Assembly: GCA_021737615.1 (NCBI GenBank)
Contig: JAIPDR010000017.1
Span: 1-33,090 of the forward strand
Direction: 5' to 3'
DNA: 33,090 nt
Source: Desulfohalobiaceae bacterium
GTDB taxonomy: Bacteria > Desulfobacterota > Desulfovibrionia > Desulfovibrionales > Desulfothermaceae
The notes below the pieces were generated by a model. It was not told where the DNA came from. It worked only from the letters and a program-made list of their open reading frames with translations, and searched no databases. Position 1 is the stretch's first letter. Every line of letters starts with the position of its first letter. Of the stretch, positions 26,901 to 33,090 are shown one piece after another. Made by a program: the position numbers and the translations under genes.

Positions 26901-27200
26901 AATCTTGGATATTCGATGGAAACCCGCACCAGCGCCCTGGAGGCACTGGAGCTTTTCAGGGCTGATCCCGATCGGTTCGATCTGGTTATGACCGATCTGA
27001 CCATGCCCCACATGACCGGGGACAAACTGGCCAGAGAAATACACAGCCAGCGGCCCAATCTTCCCATTGTCCTTTGTTCAGGGTTTTCGACAACCTTTTC
27101 CGACAAGCAGGCCGAAGCCATCGGTATTCGTGCCTTTATTCACAAACCCATCCGGAAGGACGAACTGGCGAAAGTGGTGGCGGGTGCCTTGAAAGAGTGA
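23967..27200 (+). CDS. Large hybrid kinase (REC-GAF-PAS-PAS-PAS-HisKA-HATPase-REC)
   Basis: 1077 residues, no membrane segment. N-terminal receiver (5-120, Asp57 in IVSDYLMPSFDG), coiled linker, GAF-like domain (about 140-300) with Cys218, Cys238, Cys241 (NCSGCPL) and Cys252, PAS 1 (about 315-430), PAS 2 with GLGGWEWDV (about 445-560), PAS 3 (about 568-685). HisKA has His714 in GGIAHDFNNILSS, followed by HATPase (DTGPGIP, GEGTGLGLAVV) and a C-terminal receiver (Asp1010 in MTDLTMPHMTG). It can both accept and pass on phosphoryl groups, so it fits downstream of the Rcp1-like regulator 132 bases upstream. Start may be ATG 23967 or ATG 23979; neither has a clear Shine-Dalgarno. Confidence 0.93.
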   Translation: MVQKMRILIVEDLSTDAELAEREISKEIGPCKFRRVDTQEEYLQALQEFRPELIVSDYLMPSFDGLSALKLALEHVPEVPFIVLTGSMNEETAVECMKAGAWDYVIKEHVKRLAPAVRSALEQKEVNRKRREAEKKIEHLNRILQAIRNVNQFIVREKDSGRLILKVCDCLVESRGYMNAWIVLLRDVGGVLDSAESGLGKDFRSMREKLEKRDFPLCVQKGLARSGVLAMEGTASNCSGCPLKTRNSGLACLTVRLEHGGRIFGLATVSVPAFLAADEEERYLLQEVADDIGFALYDIELQELHKKDENALQESERKFRLVVENANEGIFVLQDGVYKYVNEYGLRLFARTREELVGAPILQNVHPEDRDLIKDRIEARMDGKPVADIIEHRIIDAHKTEKWVETRGVLSTWEGRTANIGFATEITKRKLAEKELDKSRTILAEAEKVAGLGGWEWDVLNDTWTMSDNWLRIHGCSNSRFTTSELLPIIHPQDREKVHQTLTRAAQTGKPYDVIHRIVRQNTGEVRVIRAYGETRLDTSGMVKKMFGADQDITAQVQAKEALQESESRYHELFDSIRDAILVADTDRNIVDCNTAFAELFGYTCDEIKSLKTYSVYHDLEEYEKMGEEIRKNAGVPKFIYTINYVKKSGEVFTGETNVFFLKNKMGEITGYIGLIRDVTERIKAEEERSKLEVNLRQAQKMEAIGTLAGGIAHDFNNILSSILGFTELALSETDKRSTAHQFLQQVLESGERATNLVRQILNFSRQTEEKPKPLQMDLIVKEVLKLLRASIPSTIAINESIAKDLPILIADATKIHQVVMNLCTNAVQAMVDSGGTLTVSLEQTSLELQERTASSDLLPGRYVQLSVRDTGPGIPHGIKDSIFDPYFTTKAKGEGTGLGLAVVYSIVQGLGGLISVSSQPGQGAYFKVLLPVAEQDLNEKQADQATEAERTLPSGSGHILFVDDEPPIVDFCRIMLENLGYSMETRTSALEALELFRADPDRFDLVMTDLTMPHMTGDKLAREIHSQRPNLPIVLCSGFSTTFSDKQAEAIGIRAFIHKPIRKDELAKVVAGALKE

Positions 27201-27212
27201 GAAAATCACGGA

Positions 27213-27278
27213 GAAATCCTGGTTGTCGACGGCGAGCCTAACGCCCGTGAATGTGCATCACGGGCTGCCCCGAGCCGG
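27213..27278 (+). pseudogene. Degenerate receiver-domain fragment
   Basis: In the same frame as the hybrid kinase and just after its TGA stop, the sequence reads EILVVDGEPNARECASRA. This looks like the first strand and acidic pocket of a receiver domain (ILVVDDEPNARE), with one Asp changed to Gly. The match fades after about 20 residues and the frame stops at 27336. A perfect 8-bp hairpin GCCCGTGA / TCACGGGC (27243-27265) overlaps it. Confidence 0.4.
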
Positions 27279-27404
27279 CTCTCTGGGAGTGAAAACAAGG
27301 AACCAAATGCAATTTTTTTATACCGCAAAAAGATCTGAACTTCAAACACACTTGGAAACCATGGTCAAAGTCAGCCGCCGTCATCGTCCTGCGGAAGCCT
27401 CTGC

Positions 27405-27722
27405 CTAATCATCCGGCGGCATCCAGAGATAGTGCCCGAAATCGATGCGCTCATCATCTAAAAACACGATCCCCTCGGCCTCCAGGAGGCTCTTCTGGAG
27501 TTCGTAGCCGCGGAACCGGGGCAGGGCGATCCGCCCCCCACGGTTCACGACCCGGTGCCAGGGCAAATCCTCACGGCTGGAACAGGCGTGGAGAATCCGG
27601 ACGACCTGCCGTGCCGCCCTGCGGTTGCCGGCAGAGCGGGCCAGCAGGCCATAGGTGGTCACCCTGCCCCGGGGTATCATCTGAATGAATTTTTTGACCT
27701 GTATGCTGAATAAACTGGACAT
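27405..27722 (-). CDS. atl: Alkyltransferase-like protein (ATL), O6-alkylguanine recognition
   Basis: 105 residues: only the C-terminal DNA-binding domain of O6-methylguanine-DNA methyltransferases. The active-site PCHR of true transferases is PWHR here, with Trp55 in place of the acceptor Cys. That defines ATLs, which flip out and hold alkylated guanines and hand them to nucleotide excision repair rather than repairing directly. VTTYGLLARSAG (21-32) and the helix-turn-helix with the Arg finger in RRAARQVVRIL are present. It starts 57 bases after the cyclase stop on the same strand, across a hairpin. Only a weak GGGA precedes the ATG. Confidence 0.92.
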   Translation of the reverse strand: MSSLFSIQVKKFIQMIPRGRVTTYGLLARSAGNRRAARQVVRILHACSSREDLPWHRVVNRGGRIALPRFRGYELQKSLLEAEGIVFLDDERIDFGHYLWMPPDD

Positions 27723-27737
27723 ATTTTCCCGGCTCGA

Positions 27738-27761
27738 CCGGGGCCGCCTTTCCAGCCCCGG
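27738..27761 (-). terminator. GC-rich hairpin between cyclase and ATL genes
   Basis: CCGGGGC (27738-27744) and GCCCCGG (27755-27761) form a perfect 7-bp stem with a 10-base loop, 19 bases after the cyclase stop codon. No T-run follows, so termination would be partial at best. Confidence 0.4.
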
Positions 27762-27779
27762 CTCTTTCCTCGATGATTC

Positions 27780-29354
27780 TTACAACAATGGCGTAAAAAT
27801 CTCCACACTCTGATCGATCCCTTTGACTCTTGCCGGCGGTAGGGGCCTGAGCCGGAGGTCTTCATCCAGTTGAAGCCCGGTGGCCCGGCTGAGGACGATC
27901 TGGGTGTCGTATTTCTTGCTCAGCTCCTGCAGCCTGGAAGCCAGATTGACCGTGTCCCCGACCAGGGCGTAGGACAGCCGGTTGGGGCTGCCGATATTGG
28001 CGGCCAGAGCTCTGCCGCTGTGGATCCCGATCCCGTGAAGAAGCGGCTGGTGCCCGCTCTGTTTCAGGGTCTCGTTGACGCCCTGCAGGCGCTTTTGCAT
28101 GCTCAGGGCCGCTCGAACAGCCAGGCTGGCGTGGTCTTCTCTGGCCAGGGGCGCCCCGAAGACCGCCTCGATCTCGTCTCCGATATACTGCAAAACCAGG
28201 CCCTGATGGTCATGGATTATTTTTTCCATCTCGGTGAAATAGAAGTTGATAATCCTGACCAGTTCCCGCGGGGGAAGCGATTCCACCAGCCGGCTGAAGT
28301 CTCTGAGATCGGCAAAAAGGACGGTCACCTCCTTGCTCTCCCCGTCGAGGGGGATCTCTCCGGACAGGATCTCGTCGCGGACTTCCCCGCTGACATACTT
28401 GCCGAACGTCTCTTTGATGAAATCGAGTTCTTCCAGGCCCTGCGTCATTTCATTGATCACATCACCGCAATAGCCGATTTCGTCATTCGTGGTCACCTGA
28501 ACCCTCTTTTCAAGGTCGCCGTGCTGCACACGCCTGAGGACGCGAATCATATCATACATGGGCTGGGAAAGATTCCGGCTGACGAGAATGGTCACACCGA
28601 TGCCCAGTCCGATGAAAATCAAAATATCCCAGGTAACAGCCGAGCTTAGATGTTGAAAGGCCCTGGGATCCTGCTGGTCCGAAAAAGAGCTCAGGTGGAA
28701 AATATAGAGTATGGCCAGAAGCGGGAGGATATTGCAGGCGCAAAGCATGGCCGCCAAACGTGTGCTGATGCGGATACGAAGGGTCCCGGGCGTGTTGTAC
28801 AGCCCCCCATGGGGAAAGAAATACGGGACCAGCCATTTTCGTTTGAGAAACTGCAGCACAAAAAAGGCCGCAATAATGGTCACCATGGCAGTGAACAGAC
28901 TCCGCAGAATCACGCTGCGCACAGCTTCCAGGTCCAATCCGAACTGCAGAAAGGCCGTAGCATAGAACACCCCGGCCACCAGCCAGAAGCAGAGGTTCAA
29001 AGCAATCAAAAAAAACGGCTCGTTGAGAACCCTCCGTCTGACCAAGAGCCTCAGGTCCTGCGGTATGCTCTGCTGCTCTCTTTGCATATTCACGAAGCGC
29101 CGTATCGCCCTTTCATAGCGATAGGTCACGAAGGCCATTGCCGCCAGGGCTAACGGATCGAAAAACCAGGCGAGCTGCTGCAGAAGATCCCAGGCAACCG
29201 GGGAAAAACCGCTGAAGGGTCTCGTCAGAAAGTAGCTGACCAGGGCGATTCCGCCCACGTTTGCGGCAAGGTTGCCTGCGAGCATCATGTTTTTATACCA
29301 GGCCAGACTCTTTTTCATACCACGAATTTTACCCGTCATTGGCTCATACTTCAA
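27780..29354 (-). CDS. Membrane class III adenylate/guanylate cyclase with HAMP domain
   Basis: 524 residues. About six membrane helices (roughly 24-45, 60-78, 112-137, 150-170, 200-220, 241-259), a HAMP linker (about 260-312), then the cyclase homology domain (about 340-510). Metal-binding Asp349 (VLFADLRDF) and Asp393 (YIGDEIEAVFGAP) and the transition-state pair Asn470/Arg474 (VGDTVNLASRL) are intact, so it should be catalytic. The two purine-selecting positions are unusual: Gln389 where adenylate cyclases have Lys, and Ala463 where they have Asp or Thr. Whether it makes cAMP or cGMP is therefore open. The start is uncertain: TTG 29354, ATG 29339 or ATG 29318 (MKKSLAWY), none with a good ribosome binding site. 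Confidence 0.9.
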   Translation of the reverse strand: MKYEPMTGKIRGMKKSLAWYKNMMLAGNLAANVGGIALVSYFLTRPFSGFSPVAWDLLQQLAWFFDPLALAAMAFVTYRYERAIRRFVNMQREQQSIPQDLRLLVRRRVLNEPFFLIALNLCFWLVAGVFYATAFLQFGLDLEAVRSVILRSLFTAMVTIIAAFFVLQFLKRKWLVPYFFPHGGLYNTPGTLRIRISTRLAAMLCACNILPLLAILYIFHLSSFSDQQDPRAFQHLSSAVTWDILIFIGLGIGVTILVSRNLSQPMYDMIRVLRRVQHGDLEKRVQVTTNDEIGYCGDVINEMTQGLEELDFIKETFGKYVSGEVRDEILSGEIPLDGESKEVTVLFADLRDFSRLVESLPPRELVRIINFYFTEMEKIIHDHQGLVLQYIGDEIEAVFGAPLAREDHASLAVRAALSMQKRLQGVNETLKQSGHQPLLHGIGIHSGRALAANIGSPNRLSYALVGDTVNLASRLQELSKKYDTQIVLSRATGLQLDEDLRLRPLPPARVKGIDQSVEIFTPLL

Positions 29355-29558
29355 ACAGCCATTGCCTCATTTTTTTCGACCCTGCCGGATACCGAGTGAA
29401 ACCGGACTGATTATGATCTCGAACCATGACCGGGATATCGTGAACACCGCTTATGAATCTCTGGGCATAGTGGATGGATACCTGGGTTTTTACCATGATC
29501 CGGATGAAGAGTGAAAAGACCTGGTTTGACTGTTCGTATCCCGCCTTTGAACCACGGC
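29355..29558. other. Spacer between cyclase and sterol-desaturase-like genes
   Basis: No gene can be supported. The plus strand holds a short acidic frame (29411-29514, ending GYLGFYHDPDEE) without a ribosome binding site or recognised family. No strong terminator is seen. Confidence 0.35.
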
Positions 29559-30374
29559 TCAATGCCTGTTGATGGGCACCCGGCCCGGATCTCCCACGAT
29601 CGGCAGAATCAACAGGCGCGGCAGGGTCAGCTTCTTCGAATCCCTGTACCAGGACAGGCCGATGGTCATATCTCTGTGCCCCTTGGCCGGCTGATCCTTA
29701 TAAGTGGCCAGGAGCCGATCCCACCAGGGCAGGTTGAATCCGTAATTGCTGTTTGTTTCCCTGATGATCACCGAGTGATGAACCCTGTGCATGTCCGGAG
29801 TAACCACCATCCATCTGAGCACCCGGTCGATCTTCTTTGGTATGTTAAGGTTGCTGTGGTTGAACATGGAAGTACCGTTCAAGGCCACCTCGAAGATGAG
29901 AACAGCCAGCGGCGGCGCACCGAGTGCAGCCACTACCGACATCTTGATAACCAGGGAGATCAGGATTTCGCCTGGGTGAAACCGCACTCCGGTGGTCAGA
30001 TCGAAATCCAGATCGGCGTGATGGACCATATGCAGCCGCCAGAGGGTGGGGATCGCGTGGAAGAGGACGTGCTGGATATAGACCGCGAAGTCAAGCATGA
30101 CCACACCGACCACGACCTTCAGCCAGTAGGGAACCCCTGGATGGCTGAGCAATCCCCAGTTCTGTTCCGTCACGTAAACAGCCAGCCCTATGGGCAGGAT
30201 GGGGAAAACCAGGGCCACGGCCAGAGGATTCAGGGCGAGCATACCCAGATTGGGGAACCAGCGTATCCGCCTGGACATCGACCGCCATCTTCTGGGGGCA
30301 AGGGACTCGGCCAGGGCCAGCCCGGTGAAAAGGACGAGAAAGGCGCCGAAACGAATGAGCATCACATGTTCCAT
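29559..30374 (-). CDS. Sterol desaturase/fatty acid hydroxylase-family membrane protein
   Basis: 271 residues. Several hydrophobic helices (for example MLIRFGAFLVLFTGLALAE, LNPLAVALVFPILPIGLAVYV, VVVGVVMLDFAVYI) and three His boxes: HVLFH, HMVHH and HRVHH. These bind the two irons of this integral-membrane oxygenase family. The order and the RETNSNYGFNLPWWDRLLATY end are typical. Members hydroxylate or desaturate lipids using O2; the substrate here is unknown. ATG 30374 is chosen because GGAGGA stands 9 bases before it, although the frame is open to 30437. Confidence 0.9.
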   Translation of the reverse strand: MEHVMLIRFGAFLVLFTGLALAESLAPRRWRSMSRRIRWFPNLGMLALNPLAVALVFPILPIGLAVYVTEQNWGLLSHPGVPYWLKVVVGVVMLDFAVYIQHVLFHAIPTLWRLHMVHHADLDFDLTTGVRFHPGEILISLVIKMSVVAALGAPPLAVLIFEVALNGTSMFNHSNLNIPKKIDRVLRWMVVTPDMHRVHHSVIIRETNSNYGFNLPWWDRLLATYKDQPAKGHRDMTIGLSWYRDSKKLTLPRLLILPIVGDPGRVPINRH

Positions 30375-30646
30375 CCCCGGATATCCTCCATGACACATAA
30401 GCTGATATAGGTTATTGAACGTATGCTTAATTTTCAATAAGAATTTAAAATAATTTTATTTATATGAAAATTGGACATTTTTCAGGCTTAGGGGTAGAAG
30501 AAGACTGCTGCTTTATTTTTGTTGAATTTTAAACTTTTGTCATTCGAAAACAGGTCTGGTCTCGGTTTTCCAGCCGGACATGAACCCCTGTTTATCATTT
30601 TCGACAATTGAGCCCCGGTTTATAACGGCCATACCCAGTCTTTCCT
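30375..30646. other. AT-rich divergent promoter region
   Basis: Lies between the start codons of the sterol-desaturase-like gene (minus) and the large unknown gene (plus). The 30420-30540 part is very AT-rich and should hold promoters for both. I could not pick hexamer pairs with confidence. No repeat or RNA gene is seen. Confidence 0.4.
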
Positions 30647-33090
30647 ATGCCTGAAGCAACACTTGCCGGTCCCCTCCTTCTGCAGGCCCTTCTTGCCGAC
30701 GAGTTCGAGATCCTTCAGGACAGGGACCAGGACGGCTTTGCCGATCACATCCACCTGGTTTTCCATTACTCGCCTGAATTCAATGATCCACAAGGCTGGG
30801 CCGAACTGCTCAACCTGAATGCGGTTCTCGCCTTTCAGAGCCTGAGCCTGGACCAGCCTTTGCTCAGGCCGCAGGGTTCGCTTGAACCAGAGGACCGTCC
30901 CCTCCTGGAGGTCCTGGGCAAAAACGGCCAAACCAGGCACCTTGCCGAACTCCTGCGCAGGGAGCCAGGCCGGATGCAGCTGCAGGGGACCTCGCCCCGG
31001 GCCGTGGCCGAACTGCTTCGTCTCCTGCGCCGTCCTCTTTCCCTGGCCTCAGGGCTTGTTCCTTCCTGGCAGCGGGTCTGTCTGAGCGATCAGGAGACAG
31101 ACACCTTCAACATCCTTGACCATGCAGGCCGGCCGCTGGCAAGAATCGCCAGGACCCTGGCCGGCGAAGTCTATTCTGAACCCGGCCCAACCGCAACCAC
31201 CTCCGAAATTGTCGACCTCCTCGAACCCGGCCCGGCCATGTTCGAACCCGGTTCCCCGGAATCCAGGCAATCGACCCTGAACCTTGCGGTTGACCTGGAT
31301 TCAGACCGGATTTCAGCGGAGCTTGGAGCTGCTTTGAACGATTTCATTCTGAGCTGCGTCATGCAGGCCACCCGGATCCGCCTGCCCATCGCCTCCACCC
31401 GCAGGCCGCCTGGTTCAGGTCTGCTGCTTCGGGTCAGGGAAGACCGCCAGGACCCTTCAGGCTGGCCCCTGAGACTGGACCAAGACCAGAAAACAGGCCG
31501 ATCCCTGATCCTGGCCCGGGGCAGAAGCCAGGCAATCGCTCCGGCCTTGTCGAGCTGGACCCGGCTGACCCTGCAGGGACCGGGCGGCCTGCAATCTTCG
31601 CCCGGGAGAGAGATCCGGGAGACCCGGGACATTCTGCTGGGCCGGGGTCGCCGGGGGTCTTGGGCCCATTGTCTGACCGCGGCCCTTCTCAAGGGGCGGC
31701 CCCTGCCTCCGGCCGCTGCTTCCGAGCTCTCCTGGCTGAAAAAGACCTTGAGCCGGCTGGACCTTGCAGACAGGGAGCCGGAGAGCCTCGCTCCCGTGGT
31801 CAGGGAATACATCTGGCCCAAGGAGACGGATGTCATCCGGGACCTGATCAGAGACCTACCCCCGGGACAGGGCGATCTCCAGGGTCTCGTCCTGATCAGC
31901 AAGCCTCTTGCGCTGCGCCGCTCCCTGCAGGCCGAACTCGCGGGCATCCTCCGGGAAAAGGGCTACTCCCCGAATCTGGAGGTCCTCAACGCTTACAAGG
32001 CCGGTCTGTCCTGGCTCCTGGAGACGGTCTGGCCTGCCCTTCGCTCCGGCCCGCCTCTCGAGGACATCGAGCTGGCCTATCAGCCCTTTCAGCCTGGGCA
32101 GGGGTCTCTGGAGATGACCAGCCGCTGGCTGCAGGAGATATTCCCCGGCCCTGACCTCCTGGCCGAAGAACTGGGCTGGGATCCGGAGGCGGTTTCCCTG
32201 GTGGAAAACCAGGACCAGTCCGCGGTCTACAGGCTGCGGACCCGGGATGTCCAGGGACGGGTCAGGCAGTGGGAGTTCAGTCCCAGGTGGCGGGTCAGGC
32301 CGTATTTATCCACCAACCCCGAGGCTGGACTGGTCCACCCCTGCTGCGCCGGAGCGAGGCTCTGCCAGGGCGGCCGAACGCTCCTGGACCTGGACCTGCC
32401 CACGGATCGCGATCGCTTCTGGGAACGGTTCCAGCACGAGTGGCTGCCCCTTTTGGACAGGCAGATGCGTTCACGTCTGCAGAGACTCCCCCTGGACAAG
32501 ACAGCTGCCCCGTTCTGGGAAGAAATAAGGATCACGGTCTGCATCCAGGAAACCGACCTCCGGCTCGGCCTGGACGAGGAGCGGGTCTGTCCCCTGGAAG
32601 CCCTGCATGAAGACCTCTATTTCGTGCTCCTGGCCTTTTTTCAGGATTTTGCCGGGCAACACGGCCTGCCGGAGTACCTGCACCTCGGCCGAATCCATCC
32701 CCGGGTCCGGACAGAGGGGGGCGGGCATCAGCCCTGGGCCGAGTTCAAGGCAAGTCCCATGTCCTGGTTCACCGAAAACCCGGAGACCGTTTCCGGGCCT
32801 TGCCCGGTGACCGGCTTAAGCGTTGGAGACGGCCGGGAGGAGATCCGTTTCAGCTGCGGCGCCCCGCAAAAAGAACTGGAAGTCCTCTGCAGCCTGGCCC
32901 GGTCCTGGGGCCATGATCTGCTGCAGAGCGGAGAAGAAGTGCAGCTCAGGTTAGGCTGCGCCTCTGCGCCCCTGCCCTCCGGCCGGACCGAGAGGACCTC
33001 TTTGCTTCCCCCTTTGCCCGAAGACCGTTATCTGCAAGCCGGCGAGATCGCTTCCTGGATTGCGGACCTGGGCAGAGAAGCTGTGGTTAA
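30647..33090 (+). CDS. Large protein of unknown function, 3' end beyond the window
   Basis: The frame is open from ATG 30647 to the right edge: 814 complete codons with no stop, so it is a real gene. An in-frame stop lies at 30623 and no other start is near, although no Shine-Dalgarno precedes the ATG. There is no signal peptide or membrane helix, so it is probably cytoplasmic. It is rich in Leu, Arg, Pro, Trp, Asp and Glu. Near the N-terminus is DRDQDGFADHIHL (residues 25-37), a DxDxDG calcium-loop-like motif. About residue 580-600 it reads LDLDLPTDRDRFWERFQHEW, with a helical, Trp-rich region after it. I do not recognise the family. I have a weak recollection of large M14-peptidase-associated proteins of anaerobes starting with a similar D-rich motif, but no zinc-peptidase signature lies within the window. 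Confidence 0.8.
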   Translation, partial: MPEATLAGPLLLQALLADEFEILQDRDQDGFADHIHLVFHYSPEFNDPQGWAELLNLNAVLAFQSLSLDQPLLRPQGSLEPEDRPLLEVLGKNGQTRHLAELLRREPGRMQLQGTSPRAVAELLRLLRRPLSLASGLVPSWQRVCLSDQETDTFNILDHAGRPLARIARTLAGEVYSEPGPTATTSEIVDLLEPGPAMFEPGSPESRQSTLNLAVDLDSDRISAELGAALNDFILSCVMQATRIRLPIASTRRPPGSGLLLRVREDRQDPSGWPLRLDQDQKTGRSLILARGRSQAIAPALSSWTRLTLQGPGGLQSSPGREIRETRDILLGRGRRGSWAHCLTAALLKGRPLPPAAASELSWLKKTLSRLDLADREPESLAPVVREYIWPKETDVIRDLIRDLPPGQGDLQGLVLISKPLALRRSLQAELAGILREKGYSPNLEVLNAYKAGLSWLLETVWPALRSGPPLEDIELAYQPFQPGQGSLEMTSRWLQEIFPGPDLLAEELGWDPEAVSLVENQDQSAVYRLRTRDVQGRVRQWEFSPRWRVRPYLSTNPEAGLVHPCCAGARLCQGGRTLLDLDLPTDRDRFWERFQHEWLPLLDRQMRSRLQRLPLDKTAAPFWEEIRITVCIQETDLRLGLDEERVCPLEALHEDLYFVLLAFFQDFAGQHGLPEYLHLGRIHPRVRTEGGGHQPWAEFKASPMSWFTENPETVSGPCPVTGLSVGDGREEIRFSCGAPQKELEVLCSLARSWGHDLLQSGEEVQLRLGCASAPLPSGRTERTSLLPPLPEDRYLQAGEIASWIADLGREAVV

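Noticed and set aside
29414-29514. Plus-strand short acidic frame ending GYLGFYHDPDEE
   Set aside because: Too short, no ribosome binding site and no known family; could be a relic but cannot be supported.

Overview
The window (about 33 kb, mostly GC-rich) looks like the chromosome of a Desulfobacterota/deltaproteobacterial-type organism. This is inferred from gene content: multi-PAS HDFNN-type hybrid kinases, an NAD(P)H-linked formate dehydrogenase pair of the SfrAB/FdhAB kind, and REP-like hairpins between genes. The species cannot be fixed from the sequence. A catalase and a sterol-desaturase-type di-iron oxygenase imply exposure to oxygen.

Left part (1-6.4 kb): a catalase gene runs off the left edge on the minus strand. 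Directly in front of it is the broken N-terminal end of a Fur/PerR-family repressor gene, and in front of that a Fur-box-like operator. On the plus strand follow a soluble hybrid histidine kinase, a glutamate-semialdehyde (P5C) dehydrogenase and an enol-lactonase-like alpha/beta hydrolase, ending at a strong bidirectional terminator.

Centre left (6.5-14.7 kb): a minus-strand cluster reads Lys9-type saccharopine dehydrogenase, a 17-codon leader ORF with a perfect Shine-Dalgarno sequence, then a complete Dpp/Opp-type ABC importer (binding protein, two permeases, two ATPases). Intercistronic hairpins and a REP-like element interrupt the cluster. A divergent Lrp/AsnC regulator shares its promoter region. 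I read this as a regulated uptake and catabolism module for an amino-acid or opine-like compound. It is the best candidate here for an undescribed system.

Centre (14.8-19.5 kb): two adjacent genes encode an iron-sulfur flavoprotein (NuoF 4Fe-4S domain fused to a GltD-type NADPH oxidoreductase) and a cysteine-type molybdopterin formate dehydrogenase alpha subunit. From about 19.5 to 21 kb the DNA is AT-richer, with one orphan gene behind a clear promoter/operator and a decayed Fis-type helix-turn-helix fragment.

Centre right (21-27.4 kb): a signalling cluster of a membrane Cache/HAMP/PAS histidine kinase, an Rcp1-like single-domain response regulator and a large REC-GAF-PAS3-kinase-REC hybrid. 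A degenerate receiver fragment follows in frame.

Right part (27.4-33.1 kb): on the minus strand are an alkyltransferase-like DNA repair protein, a membrane class III nucleotide cyclase with unusual purine-selecting residues, and a sterol desaturase-family protein. On the plus strand an uninterrupted reading frame of at least 814 codons, which I could not assign to a family, leaves the window at the right edge.
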